A DNA stretch of 64,000 nucleotides from Parelaphostrongylus tenuis (lineage: Eukaryota; Nematoda; Chromadorea; Rhabditida; Metastrongylidae). The stretch is taken from contig JAHQIW010000392.1 in NCBI GenBank assembly GCA_019055375.1, forward strand, positions 50,914 to 114,913, in the 5' to 3' direction. Under the pieces are notes generated by a model. It was not told the DNA's origin. It searched no databases and was given only the letters and a program-made list of their open reading frames with translations. Positions 42,747 through 52,165 of this stretch are shown here, piece after piece. Within the stretch, counting starts at the first letter, position 1, and each line of letters opens with the position of its first letter. The translations under genes were made by a program, and so were the position numbers.

Positions 42747-43870
42747 TTGTGCGGTATCGCATGCAATTTGCAAGAACTCCAAGACCGACTCCGCTATAAA
42801 GCCAGACTAGAGTCAACCAACGAGCAAGAACAGCAAAACGTAGGAGCAATATCAACACCACCTGTTCCTCGAGCGTTCTTTAGACACCAAGATCCAAATA
42901 TCAAGGTAGATGTCAGTTTTCGCATATTTTCGAACGAAACTCTCAGAATCCTTAAACACTATCGCGGAAAAAGGTTTGGTTCCAACCTAACATCGGCGCA
43001 GAAAAGCGGCATGCAGCAGATATGGGAACTAATAAATTCCAAAGCAATTAGACTATCAGTTAGTGACAAGGGAGGACAGTTAGTAGTAATTCCCAATCAG
43101 TTGGATATTGCGATATCGAAAAACTACCTTGAAGACGCCACAGTTTATCGCCCATCATCTGGTAAGAAATTCCAGAAACAGTATCGAAAACTGAACCAAC
43201 AATGGGTAAAAATAGCAAGCTCGGCTGGTTTGAAGCCTTCCGTTATCTCTCAACTAAAACTTAGTCCACCATCATGTCCCGTCATAAGACTATACTATAC
43301 TTACTTATTAAAACTCATAAGTTGGTATGCACTGATGATCTTTTGTCTACTAATCTATCAAATTTCAAAGTTAGGCCCATCATCAGGTGCGTAGGCGGAT
43401 CAACGGACAGTATTATTCCAGCCCATCTCACAAACACCCAAATGTTCCTAGACCATTTACGTAACGCGTCCTCAAACAACGCGTACTTGATGGAATCTTT
43501 CGACGCAACCGCCCTTTATATGAACGTGTCGAGTAAATCCGCAATGCAAGCCATATACAAGCTTTTAACAGAGCGCGAAAGAACCACAAACATGTATGGC
43601 TTCTCCATTGGGCAGGTTATGGCTCCCCTAAAAGAGTGCCTAAACTGTTCAATCTTTAGATGGTCCGGGAACTATTTTGCTCAAATCAGAGGGCTGGCAA
43701 TGGGACAACGACTAGCGCCAACACTTGCTATAGCCTTTATGTCTAAAGTTGAGAGCCCAATAATCGAACTCCGGCCGGTACTCTACTGTAGATACATAGA
43801 TGACTGCTTTGTCGTCTGCTCAACCCAAAAGGAGATGGACAAATGCTTTGAACTGCTGAACAGTTAGTCA
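42747..43870 (+). pseudogene. PLE1 reverse transcriptase (broken)
   Basis: Frame 1 (42747 to about 43290) covers the region before the palm (VSDKGGQLVVIPNQLDIAIS, then WVKIASSAGLKPS). A frameshift near 43285 moves to a frame with YLLIKTHK, ESFDATALYMNV (first catalytic Asp), RGLAMGQRLAPTLA and CRYIDDCFVV (the YIDD box), stopping at 43866. Compared with PLE2 about 45 bases are missing near 43405, between TD and IPAHL. Further stops follow near 43868-43912 in the thumb region. Confidence 0.88.
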
Positions 43871-44359
43871 GAGTACATAAAGTTCACCCGTGGGAAACCG
43901 AAAGCAAATTAGCTCCCTCTTTTGAACGTTCAGGTCAACCTGTCCAAAAACTCCTAGAATACAAAATGGTACCTTAAACCAAGCAACAAAAACATCTTGG
44001 TTTATTACCTATCAGCCCATCCTTCACACATGAAACGCGCACTTCTTAAGAATATGTTCCGGACAGCGTCAAATGTGTGCACAGAGAAAGAACACAAGGT
44101 AGAATCTAAGCTTGGCGCGAAAAATAGTCATCTCTAATGGCTACGATACGGTAGGAGCTTTCCAGGTTAGATTTAGAGGAAATTCTATGTTCCCAAACGA
44201 CAAGCCTGGCGAAATTAAGGTTCCTTCCCTCCTGCCTTTTATTTCGAACGAAATAAGTACAGCTATTGAACGCTGCCTGAAAAGAGCAGGTTTTGATGAT
44301 TCGGTAGCAATAGTTGAAATACCCCAAAAACACTAAAGCGTCAATTAGTCCGCAACCGA

Positions 44360-44794
44360 TTGTATGACCGCCTCTGCGAAACCAATGACCGCAAAGTTTG
44401 TCCGAACGGCAGAGACGGCGACTGTATGAGATCGGGTATAATTTACCTAATCTCTTGCGAGGCATGCGACGATGAGTGCATTGGCGAAACGGGTAGACCA
44501 CTACTCCTCCGTGTAAAAGAGCACCTAGCTGGGTCATGCAACTGTGATTCAAAAACTCCACTATGCACAAATATTAACCAAAAACATGCAGGAGTAATAT
44601 TCGGCGTCAAATTCACGATCCTCGCACAGGAATCAAGAACATCTGCGCGTAAAACATTAGAAGTCTTTTGGAAACATAACAAAGACCCGAAAATGAACCG
44701 AAAAGAGGAGTGCCTCCTAATCACGCGTGACCTCGAACCATATCTCAGGCCGATTTTTCCGGCTCGGGTTAGGCACAGCCCACTGATGCACTGA
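44360..44794 (+). pseudogene. PLE1 GIY-YIG endonuclease domain
   Basis: A 144-codon open frame with cysteine ligands CPNGRDGDC before the GIY position (SGIIYLISCEAC), the YIG position as CIGETGR (Y changed to C), an RVKEHLAG helix and the C-terminal block MNRKEECLLITRDLEPYLRP. GIY-YIG nucleases nick target DNA for PLE insertion (family knowledge). The altered YIG tyrosine and the broken upstream RT argue against activity. Confidence 0.85.
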
Positions 44795-44961
44795 CCTTAA
44801 GCGGCTGGTCTTCAATTAGTGATTGATGGCCCCAAACTTAAAAACGGTGAGTGTTTTAAAATGAAGCTTTTACTAGCGATCCAAAACACATTTCTAACGT
44901 TTTCTGCTAGGGTTATGGAGGTTTTTGGCTTAGTGAATTGTGGATCAATGTGATCTTTCCA

Positions 44962-44996
44962 GGCTCTGACGAAGGCGACCCGCCGAAACGTTAGCC
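44962..44996 (+). ncRNA. Hammerhead-like core in PLE1 3' tail
   Basis: GGCT, CTGACGA, stem II GGCG-ACC-CGCC, GAAA, CGTT, AGCC. Stem I is GGCT/AGCC, and the CUGANGA and GAAA cores are intact. Stem III is only ACGT, as reported for minimal PLE hammerheads thought to work as dimers. Confidence 0.7.
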
Positions 44997-45351
44997 ACCT
45001 CGAATATTGTATATTCAAGTTGCATTACTGACTGTATTGCTGTATGCCTCGCTAATATTCGATAAATAATATCAATAACATCTCGGAACGGCTAAACAAA
45101 GAAACTATTCATTCATTCGGACTATGCCGAGGTTAATAGATAGTCGGTCTTGGGATTTACTACAGTGATTTTCGTTTTAACCAACCTCTTGAAAGGGGAT
45201 ATACCCCACCCCTCACATATAAAGGAATCGACAGCGAAAATGTTACACTGCATCAGTTGATCTTTTTATACACGTGCGTGTAACTTGTTCGTCGTCTATT
45301 ACTTTGTATGCAGGAGGTACATGCCCTTATGAGGGTTTGGCTGAAACGAAG

Positions 45352-45412
45352 GGCACCGTGATACTGATGAGGCTGAAAGGCCGAAACGTAAGTCTAGCAC
45401 TATGTAAGTGCC
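45352..45412 (+). ncRNA. Hammerhead-ribozyme motif e (best preserved)
   Basis: Outer stem GGCAC (45352-45356) with GTGCC (45408-45412); inner stem I GTGATA/TAGCAC with one mismatch; CTGATGA 45364-45370; stem II GGCT-GAAA-GGCC 45371-45382; GAAA 45383-45386; stem III AC-GTAA-GT; cleavage expected after C45394. All core positions are intact. Flanking sequence (CATAACAGACGTCTTGAAAA) is shared with motifs a and c. Confidence 0.8.
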
Positions 45413-45837
45413 ATAACAGACGTCTTGAAAAGCTCAAAGAATGTTATCAGATTAGACATTGTTCTAAGAGAGATCTCAAAAAACAGTAGTATATAATAGG
45501 AAAATTCTTCATTTAGATGTACGATTCAAAGCCTCTTTTATTGGTAGTATTCTTAACCGCCTACTTTAATCTGCCGGAGGTTTATTATTTCTTGCCAGAG
45601 AAAACAGTATCTGGTGTGTGTGAAATGCCAACAAGCTCATGGGCTTTCCGGCCTCTGCGGAATCGAAGGTGAACGTGTATGTTTCAACGTTGCCATGACA
45701 ACTAAGAGACTTCAAGAAAGACAAGGACATGTAAAGACGAGTTTTTAAGTAGCTAAATGAGCACGTGGCATGACAATCAAATTTCTAACAAGTCAATACA
45801 GCGTTCGAAAATATCTTTACATATTTTGGGGACAAGG

Positions 45838-46085
45838 AGGTCGGTGACCGAGTGCATAATGATACAAAGCGTGCCTCAGCGCAGGGTTCATCCCCCAATC
45901 CAAACACTTTCCGGCATTCGATAGCAAACGCCTCATGGATCTTGACTATTCTCAACAAGGCAAGGGAACGTGTTCGACCAAAATTATACGCCTCTCACAA
46001 AGATGATTAATTGCTCAAACAATAATGGCGAGGAGAAGCATCGAATGCTAAGAGTACTGGGACTCGCACAATAAAGTTAGAAAGA
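45838..46085 (+). repeat. SINE-B copy 2 (decayed)
   Basis: Begins GAGGTCGGTGACCGAGTG, has a B-box-like GGGTTCATCCCC, and ends GAGTACTGGGACTCGCACAA, matching the order and tail of the copy in the daf-12 intron. A similar tail only is seen near 7770-7830 (AAGTACTGGGATCCGCACAG). Confidence 0.6.
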
Positions 46086-46789
46086 AATAAAAAATTGTGA
46101 TACTGATCAAATAAAGTGATAAAATAGAAAGCGATGTTGAAAGCATTGATCTTGGATGAGGAGAAAATCAAGAGCCGCCTTGAACAAAGAGATATCGTCA
46201 AGTAACTTTTTCTTTAGGAGCAAAAGTCGCCCATTACGAAGAAGCAGTGTTTGTTAAAGATACTATCATTTTCATTCGTAGAGTGCTCGGCTTCAGTGGG
46301 ATCAGTTTTACGAAACTATAAGATATCATACATGGCAAGTAAAAATGAACTCTCGGTTCAATTCACTGGGACTACTTTTACACCTCATGTAACTCATTAT
46401 GAAGCGAAAACATTTCTGCACTGCTTTTATTATTGCTACCAATGCTGACGTTGACATTGACGTTATTATTATCTACCGTAACTATCATCACTAACTCACA
46501 AATCACGCTGATGTGAGGAATCTCGAGTCATCTAGTTAAGAACCTATTGAGTTTGCGCGAATTTGGGTGATAGGCTAAGCCAAAACTAGAGACGTCAACA
46601 TATCTTGTGCGAGAAGCAGATGCATTTGTCGGATCTGCTATTTGCCTCAATTGAATGAATTCGCATATGCTTCTATTGCGTGTATTCATTTGGGCATGTG
46701 TTTGTGCTGCCCCAGATGTGGTTTGTGAGCCACATACCATTTTATCCATGAAAAAGTATGGGCAGAGGTTGGCTTCCAGCTTCTGTGTC

Positions 46790-47110
46790 ACTAGAAAAAT
46801 GTATTTCTCGACTTACCTACTAAGCATATAACTAAAGCGATTCGTAATTGAAACGTTTCTACCAGGTGACGAAGTCTTAGATTTGTAGCTTTGTAGTAGG
46901 CTGAAAAAAAAGTTTTATCATGTACTTTTAGATAAGTGTCACCTTGTCTCTTATATTCTCGTGAAACTTCAATGAGTTTTTGTGGTCGCGTGGATGTGGT
47001 CCATGATACTGAATCCTCCTCGAAACCATGCTTGTTCGCTCGTCGTTCGGTCAGTAATAACAAGAACTTCGAATTAAGTTGGGAGCAAAGATTGAAAAAC
47101 GTCGCCCTAT
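46790..47110 (-). mobile_element. RTE-type LINE fragment
   Basis: Reverse strand: the string KLIEVSREYK, preceded by a frame-broken GF..DHIHTTTK-like stretch, is the segment before the first catalytic Asp of nematode RTE reverse transcriptases. The rest is not alignable by eye. 46100-46780 and 47120-47410 contain nothing I can name. Confidence 0.55.
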
Positions 47111-47411
47111 CTCAATTTAGTAATTAACAGTTTCATTTGAACGACAATCCGAAGAAGTGTTTTGAGAGGTGTAGAAATAAGTTATGAAATTTTATATGAG
47201 ATAGTTCACCTAACGCTTATTTCATAAGTGGAAGCAAATTAAAGGCACAGTAGTGCCCTTAGGAAAAATTGGAGATCACATTCAGGCAAGCTCAAGTAAG
47301 TTGTGAATCTTATAATTATACTTCTCTTTTTATTTTTCGTACTGTAAGTTTTAGGCATTGATTATGTGTTCCTTAATCCTCTCCTATTCATAATTTGATT
47401 CTTAGTAATTA

Positions 47412-47640
47412 GCAGGGAACAATTAAAAAACCGATCTCATTCGCTGGAGAGGAGCATTTCATATGAGTATTAATAATCACTCGAAAGCAGATATTAGAGG
47501 CTACAGCACCATATCACCGGTCTTCCAAAACACCTTTCTATAACGTTGTAGCATCAGATCAAAACTAAGTTCATACTCGCCTTTCTCCTCCTTTTTACCA
47601 GGAATTTAATTCGCTGGAAGTCGAAAGGCATATCAATGTT
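47412..47640. repeat. Partial relative of the 27.65-kb foldback element
   Basis: ACCGATCTCATTCGCTGGAG, CATTTCATATGAGTATTAAT and GAGGCTACAGC match the left arm of the foldback element. A second ATTCGCTGGAAGTCG-type block at about 47610-47640 is in direct orientation. The same terminus is recognisable at the inner ends of the inverted-duplication arms (34600-34632; 51812-51850). Confidence 0.55.
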
Positions 47641-47664
47641 AGGGAATTTTTCGTAACATCTTAG

Positions 47665-48235
47665 CCAATCAGTATCTTCTTCTGTTTAGCCGCTCCGAGG
47701 TGTTATCGATATTATTTATTGAATATCAGCGAAGCATATAACAATACAGTTAATAATGTAGCACGAATATTACAACAGTTGTGGTAGCTAACGTTCCGGC
47801 AAGGTTCGCCATCTTCAGAGCCTGGAAAGGTCAAATTGATTCGCAAATTATTAAATCAAAGGCCTTCATAACCCTAGCAGAAAATGTAAAAGATAAATTT
47901 TGGTGTCGCATAGAAAAGACTTCATTTCAAAAACACTCAACGCTTAGATGTTTTAGGTCTTTCAATTAATCATTGAAGACCTGCCACTTGGAGTCTATGA
48001 TAATGTAAGACTGTGCCTGGCTTAGGTCGGGAATATTAGCCTGAGATATGGTGCTAGGTCACGCGTTATTACGAGGCATTCTTCTTTGCGATTCAATTTT
48101 GGGCCTTTGCTATGTATCCAAAAGGCTTCCAAAGTTTTACGCGTAGACGTTTTCGATTCCTGTGCAAGGACCGTGAATTTAGCGTCAAAAATTTCGTCCT
48201 GGGATTTATTGCAAAGCGTTCCAGCCAAACATTTC
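47665..48235 (-). mobile_element. Truncated inverted PLE copy fused to PLE2
   Basis: Reverse complement of the PLE2 3' end (endonuclease C-terminus plus tail, compare 50700-51240), including the hammerhead-like core (47786-47823, reverse). Near 48210-48240 it joins head-to-head to the N-terminal coding start of PLE2. 5'-truncated inverted copies attached to a full copy are typical of Penelope elements (pLTR structure). Confidence 0.85.
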
Positions 48236-48239
48236 CGAC

Positions 48240-49057
48240 TAGTGAAAGAGATCCTGTCACTAAGACAAAAGATTGTCTTAGCTAGACAAACAATTATTTT
48301 CCTCCGTCGCTGTTTAAAACACCGAATCGTTCCCAACTTCATCAGGCGAAAACGACTTCACGGGCTATGCCGGCGACCAGCAGACGATCAACGAGTATTG
48401 AGCATCGAATTAGGACTACTACGAGAAGCACTTCGATTCAAACAAGATCTAATGTATTCTCATTTAAAGAAGTGTGAGTCGAAAGAATTTTGTTGTGTTC
48501 AGTATTTAGAGGATCCCCTTTGAAGGAGAATTAAGGGTGGGTCAATTTTGATTTGCAAATCTATTAGGTCAAATGCTTAAGTAACCTTATGCAGAAAATT
48601 TGAAAAACTCTTCAACAATTCACATAGGCAAACTTCAACAAAACACTATAACACCGTTAACGAAAGCCCTAAGAGTCTAACTGACATCAATAATGTGCTG
48701 GAAACATCAAGGGTCACCGTGTTAGGAGGCATGACTCTCCCCGATAATGCGCACTCGCTCTTAGAAATGGGCCCAAGTTTCTCACCAGCGCAATCCATTT
48801 CTAAGGAAACGCTGTGTAGTATCGCGTGCAATTTGCTAGAACTTCAAGATCGGCTCCGCTATAAAGCTAGACTAGAACCACCTAACAGGCGCGAACAGCA
48901 GAAAAATGTAGGGGCATTGCCAACACCGCCTTTTCCTCGAGCGTTCTTTAAACAACAAGGCCCTAATGAAGAGGTGGATATCAATTGTCGCATACTTTCG
49001 GACAAAACTCTTAGAATCCTTAATCACTATCGCGTAAAAAGTTTAGTTCCAGCCTAA
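48240..49057 (+). pseudogene. PLE2 N-terminal region
   Basis: Two open stretches with breaks near 48525-48690 and 49057. The first is basic and helical (FLRRCLKHRIVPNFIRRKR, then LRFKQDLMYSHLKKCESKEF), as in the N-terminal part of PLE proteins. The second has LLELQDRLRYKARLEPP and PPFPRAFFKQQ, shared with PLE1. Confidence 0.75.
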
Positions 49058-49065
49058 CATCGACG

Positions 49066-50076
49066 CAGAAAAACGGTGTACAACAGATACGGGAGCTAAT
49101 AAAGTCCAAAACCATTCGACTATCAGTTAGTGATAAGGGAGGAGAGTTCGTGGTAATTCTCCATAAGTTGGATGTTGAGATAACGAAAAAACACCTAGAG
49201 GATACTACACTCTATCGTCCATCATCCAATAAGGAATCTCAAAAGCACTATCGAAAATTGAATAGTATCTGGGTAAAAATAGCAAGTTCGGCTGGTTTAA
49301 AATCTTCCGTTATTTCTCAACTAAAACTTAATCCACCATCATGCTCCGTCTTGTACCTACTTATTAAGACTCATAAGTTGAAATGTACTGATGATCTTGC
49401 GTCCACTGATCCATCAAAATTCAAAGTTAGACCCACCATCAGCTGTGTAGACGAGCCAACGGATAGAATAACGTGGTTTTCAAACTTAATACTAGTCCAA
49501 CTACTAAAACACATACCAGCCCATCTTACCAATACCCAAATGTTCTTGGATCGTCTACGTAACGCGTCTCCCAACATCGCGTACGTAGTGGAATCGTTCG
49601 ACGTAACCGCTCTTTATACAAACGTGTCGAATGAGTTCGCAATGCGAGCCATATGCGAGCTTCTTACGGAGCACGAACGAACTACGAACATGTATGGCTT
49701 CTCCATTTGGCAGGTCATGGCTCTTTTAAAAAAGTACCTAAGCTGTTCATTCTTTAGATGGTCTGGGAATTATTTTGCGCAGATCAGAGGGCTGGCAATG
49801 GGACAACGACTAGCTCCGACCCTTGCTATCGCTTTTATGTCTAAAGTAGAGGCACCAATATTCTATCTCCGGCCGTTGCTCTACTGTAGATATATAGATG
49901 ATTGTTTTGTCGTCTGCTCAACGCAAGAGGAAATGGACAAATGTTTCGAGTTGTTAATTAGTCAGTCAGAGTACATAACGTTCACCCGTGAGAAACCTAA
50001 GGCAAATTGGCTTCCATTTTTAAACGTTCAAGTTAACCTCTACAAAAAGCTCCTGCAACACAAAGTGGTATCGTAA
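49066..50076 (+). CDS. PLE2 reverse transcriptase domain
   Basis: An open frame of over 300 codons, longest non-repeat frame in the window. Order of motifs: KFKVRPTISCVDEPTDRITW, ESFDVTALYTNV (catalytic Asp), RWSGNYFAQIRGLAMGQRLA, LYCRYIDDCFVVCSTQEEMD (YIDD, two catalytic Asp), FTREKPKANWLPFLNVQV. All RT core motifs are present. It copies element RNA into DNA at the target site (family knowledge). The frame ends at 50076 where PLE1 alignment suggests the protein should continue. Confidence 0.9.
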   Translation, partial: QKNGVQQIRELIKSKTIRLSVSDKGGEFVVILHKLDVEITKKHLEDTTLYRPSSNKESQKHYRKLNSIWVKIASSAGLKSSVISQLKLNPPSCSVLYLLIKTHKLKCTDDLASTDPSKFKVRPTISCVDEPTDRITWFSNLILVQLLKHIPAHLTNTQMFLDRLRNASPNIAYVVESFDVTALYTNVSNEFAMRAICELLTEHERTTNMYGFSIWQVMALLKKYLSCSFFRWSGNYFAQIRGLAMGQRLAPTLAIAFMSKVEAPIFYLRPLLYCRYIDDCFVVCSTQEEMDKCFELLISQSEYITFTREKPKANWLPFLNVQVNLYKKLLQHKVVS

Positions 50077-50439
50077 ACCAAGCAACAAAAACAACCTGGC
50101 TCACTACCTATCTGCTCATCCCTCGCACACAAAATGCGCACTTATAAAAAACATGTTTCGAACAACTGGTAATTGTGCACAGGAAACGATCACAAGGTAG
50201 AATCTTTGAGCTTGGCGCGAAAAATAGCCACCTTCAATGGCTACAACACGATAGGAGCTTCTCGGGTTAAATTTAGAGGAAATTCGGCACCCCTATAAGA
50301 AAGTCTAGCGAGGTTAAAGTTTCATTCATCCTGCCTTTTATTTCTAACGAAGTCAGTGCAGCCATAAACGCTGCTTAAAAGGAGCAGGTTTAGATAATTC
50401 GGTAGCAGTAGTCAACATTCCACCTAAAACACTAAAACG

Positions 50440-50879
50440 CCAATTAGTCCGCAACCGGCTGTATGATCGTCTCTGCGAAACCAACGACTGCAAAGTTTGC
50501 CCAAACGGCAGATACGGCGACTGTATGAGGTCAGGTACAATTTACTTGTTCTCTTGCGAGGCATGCGGGGATGAATATATTGGCGAAACGGGTACTATCC
50601 CATACTCATCCACTCCGCATCCACGTAAAAGAGCACCTAGCTGGAAAACGTAATGCCGACCCAAAAACCCCACTAGGCATGCATAGGGAACAGAAGCATA
50701 AGGGAGCAGATATTGACGTTAAATTCACGGTCCTTGCACAGGAATCGAAAACGTCTACGCATAAAACTTTGGAAGCCTTTTGGATACATAGCAAAGGCCC
50801 AAAATTGAACCGCAAAGAAGAATGCCTCGTAATAACGCGTGACCTAGCACCATATCTCAGGCTAATATTCCCTACCTGA
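50440..50879 (+). pseudogene. PLE2 GIY-YIG endonuclease domain (frameshifted)
   Basis: The upstream part, RQLVRNRLYDRLCETND with CPNGRYGDC and GTIYLFSCEACGDEYIGETG, has intact GIY-like and YIG positions. A shift near 50595-50610 moves to the frame with HVKEHLAGKRNAD, RKEECLVITRDLAPYLRLIF and stop at 50877-50879. Compared with PLE1 the YIG tyrosine is retained. Confidence 0.82.
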
Positions 50880-51078
50880 GCCAGGCACAGTCTTACATTA
50901 ACACAAACTCCAAGTGGCAGGTCTTCAATGATTAATTGAAAGACCTAAAACATCTAAGCGTTGAGTGTTTTTGAAATGAAGTCTTTTCTATGCGACACCA
51001 AAATTTATCTTTTACATTTTCTGCTAGGGTTATGAAGGCCTTTGATTTAATAATTTGCGAATCAATTTGACCTTTCCA

Positions 51079-51115
51079 GGCTCTGAAGATGGCGAACCTT
51101 GCCGGAACGTTAGCC
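51079..51115 (+). ncRNA. Hammerhead-like core in PLE2 3' tail (mutated)
   Basis: GGCT, CTGAAGA, stem II GGCG..TGCC, then GGAA in place of GAAA, CGTT, AGCC. Same layout as in PLE1. The GAAA to GGAA change should weaken or abolish cleavage. The inverted copy at 47786-47823 has the same change. Confidence 0.6.
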
Positions 51116-51280
51116 ACCACAACTGTTGTAATATTCGTGCTGCATTATTAACTGTATTGTTATATGCTTCGCTGATATTCAATAAATAATATCGATAACA
51201 CCTCGGAGCGGCTAAACAGAAGATGATACTGATTTATGCAAACTATGCCAAGATTAATAGATAGTCGGTCCTGGAATCTT

Positions 51281-51811
51281 AGCTAATCGTTTTATCTAGG
51301 ATCTGCTTTGGAGCAGAAAAAAGTTCGTAATCTAATAACAAAATATCTGTCGTCCCGCCGCCCGGCCCTACCTCGCCTCCTGCCACGTCCCTCGCCTTGT
51401 CGAATAGCCTGCACTTTTCCAAATATGTAAAATTCGACCTTATTTTTTCTGCTAAGCCGTTTCCTCAGAAATTAAGCACATCATTAGAATCAGGATACAT
51501 TACTCCTTCAGATGATTGCTAATTGCCTAAAGATAGAGCTCTGTTCGGCATCGTTTAGAGCACAAATCAAAAAACCAGAGGAGATCAAAAGATCAGAAGA
51601 GCTTTTCCAAAAAGAGCCACATTTTTGAATCATTTGAAGCTTATGCTATAGTTTGAGTTGAAGGAGTTTTGTGTAGCGGGATATAAACGAGATAAGAGAA
51701 AAAGCGCGGGGTGTGATAAAATATGATTTTTTTGAATGTTGTAGAGTTATAAGGAGGTGTTCTGAAAAACCTGAGATGTGGATCCACAAGTCTGGGCTAT
51801 CGAAAGGTTTT
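51281..51811. other. Spacer between PLE2 and right arm
   Basis: No gene or repeat recognised. Confidence 0.5.
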
Positions 51812-51924
51812 TAACACTCCTATAAAATCTTCTCCCCATCAAATGAGATCGATTTTTTATTTGTCCCTTCCTAATCAAAAGAACCCAAAATTTCTATAAG
51901 GTGCAGGTTTATAGTTTTATAATT

Positions 51925-52165
51925 CGACCTAGTGCTCACGGCTCACCAAGCCATCCTTCTCCTCGGGTCAGTAAACTGCTACTAGGCTGGCCTCAGCCTG
52001 TCTGGGGAAATAAACATCACTGACTTGATACAGCAGGAGGCCACCGTCAGTCAAAGTAAAAGCTAGGTTTGCATGCAATCTCCTCGAGCGAATCTCAGAA
52101 TTTGAGGCGAACGCATGGCGCATTCTTCAGGTAAAGATCAACGCTGAAAATTTTATCTTATCTTT
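51925..52165 (+). repeat. SINE-A copy in right arm
   Basis: TGCTCACGGCTCACCAAGCC, GTCTGGGGAAATAAACATCA, GAGGCCACCGTCAGTCA and a tail near AAAGATCAACGCTG. It is the counterpart of the left-arm copy at 34238-34520, in the position expected from the inversion. Confidence 0.75.

Larger units (their letters stand above)
42668..45160 (+). mobile_element. Penelope-like element PLE1 (degenerate)
   Basis: A non-LTR retroelement with reverse transcriptase followed by a GIY-YIG endonuclease, the domain order of Penelope-like elements with a C-terminal endonuclease (unlike Naiad-type elements). About 80% similar by eye to PLE2. The 5' N-terminal segment found in PLE2 at 48.24-48.52 kb is absent. The 3' tail (44800-45160) is noncoding and carries a hammerhead-like core. 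Frameshifts, stops and a deletion show it is not autonomous. It ends with TTAATAGATAGTCGGTC, as does PLE2. Confidence 0.9.
48236..51280 (+). mobile_element. Penelope-like element PLE2 (nearly full length)
   Basis: Order: N-terminal region 48240-48523 (LARQTIIFLRRCLKHRIVPN, basic), linker 48695-49057, reverse transcriptase 49150-50076, endonuclease about 50440-50879, noncoding tail with hammerhead-like core to about 51280. Several frameshifts separate these blocks, so it is not intact as written. Some breaks could be the same kind of single-base error seen in daf-12. Confidence 0.9.

Noticed and set aside
47781..47969. 62-codon frame repeated identically at 50932-51120 on the reverse strand
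   Set aside because: Both copies lie in the noncoding, hammerhead-bearing tail of the Penelope element; identity is explained by the inverted duplicate.
48086..48235. Start of a 145-codon frame
   Set aside because: Its first part is antisense to the endonuclease of the inverted PLE copy; only the part after about 48240 is PLE N-terminal coding.
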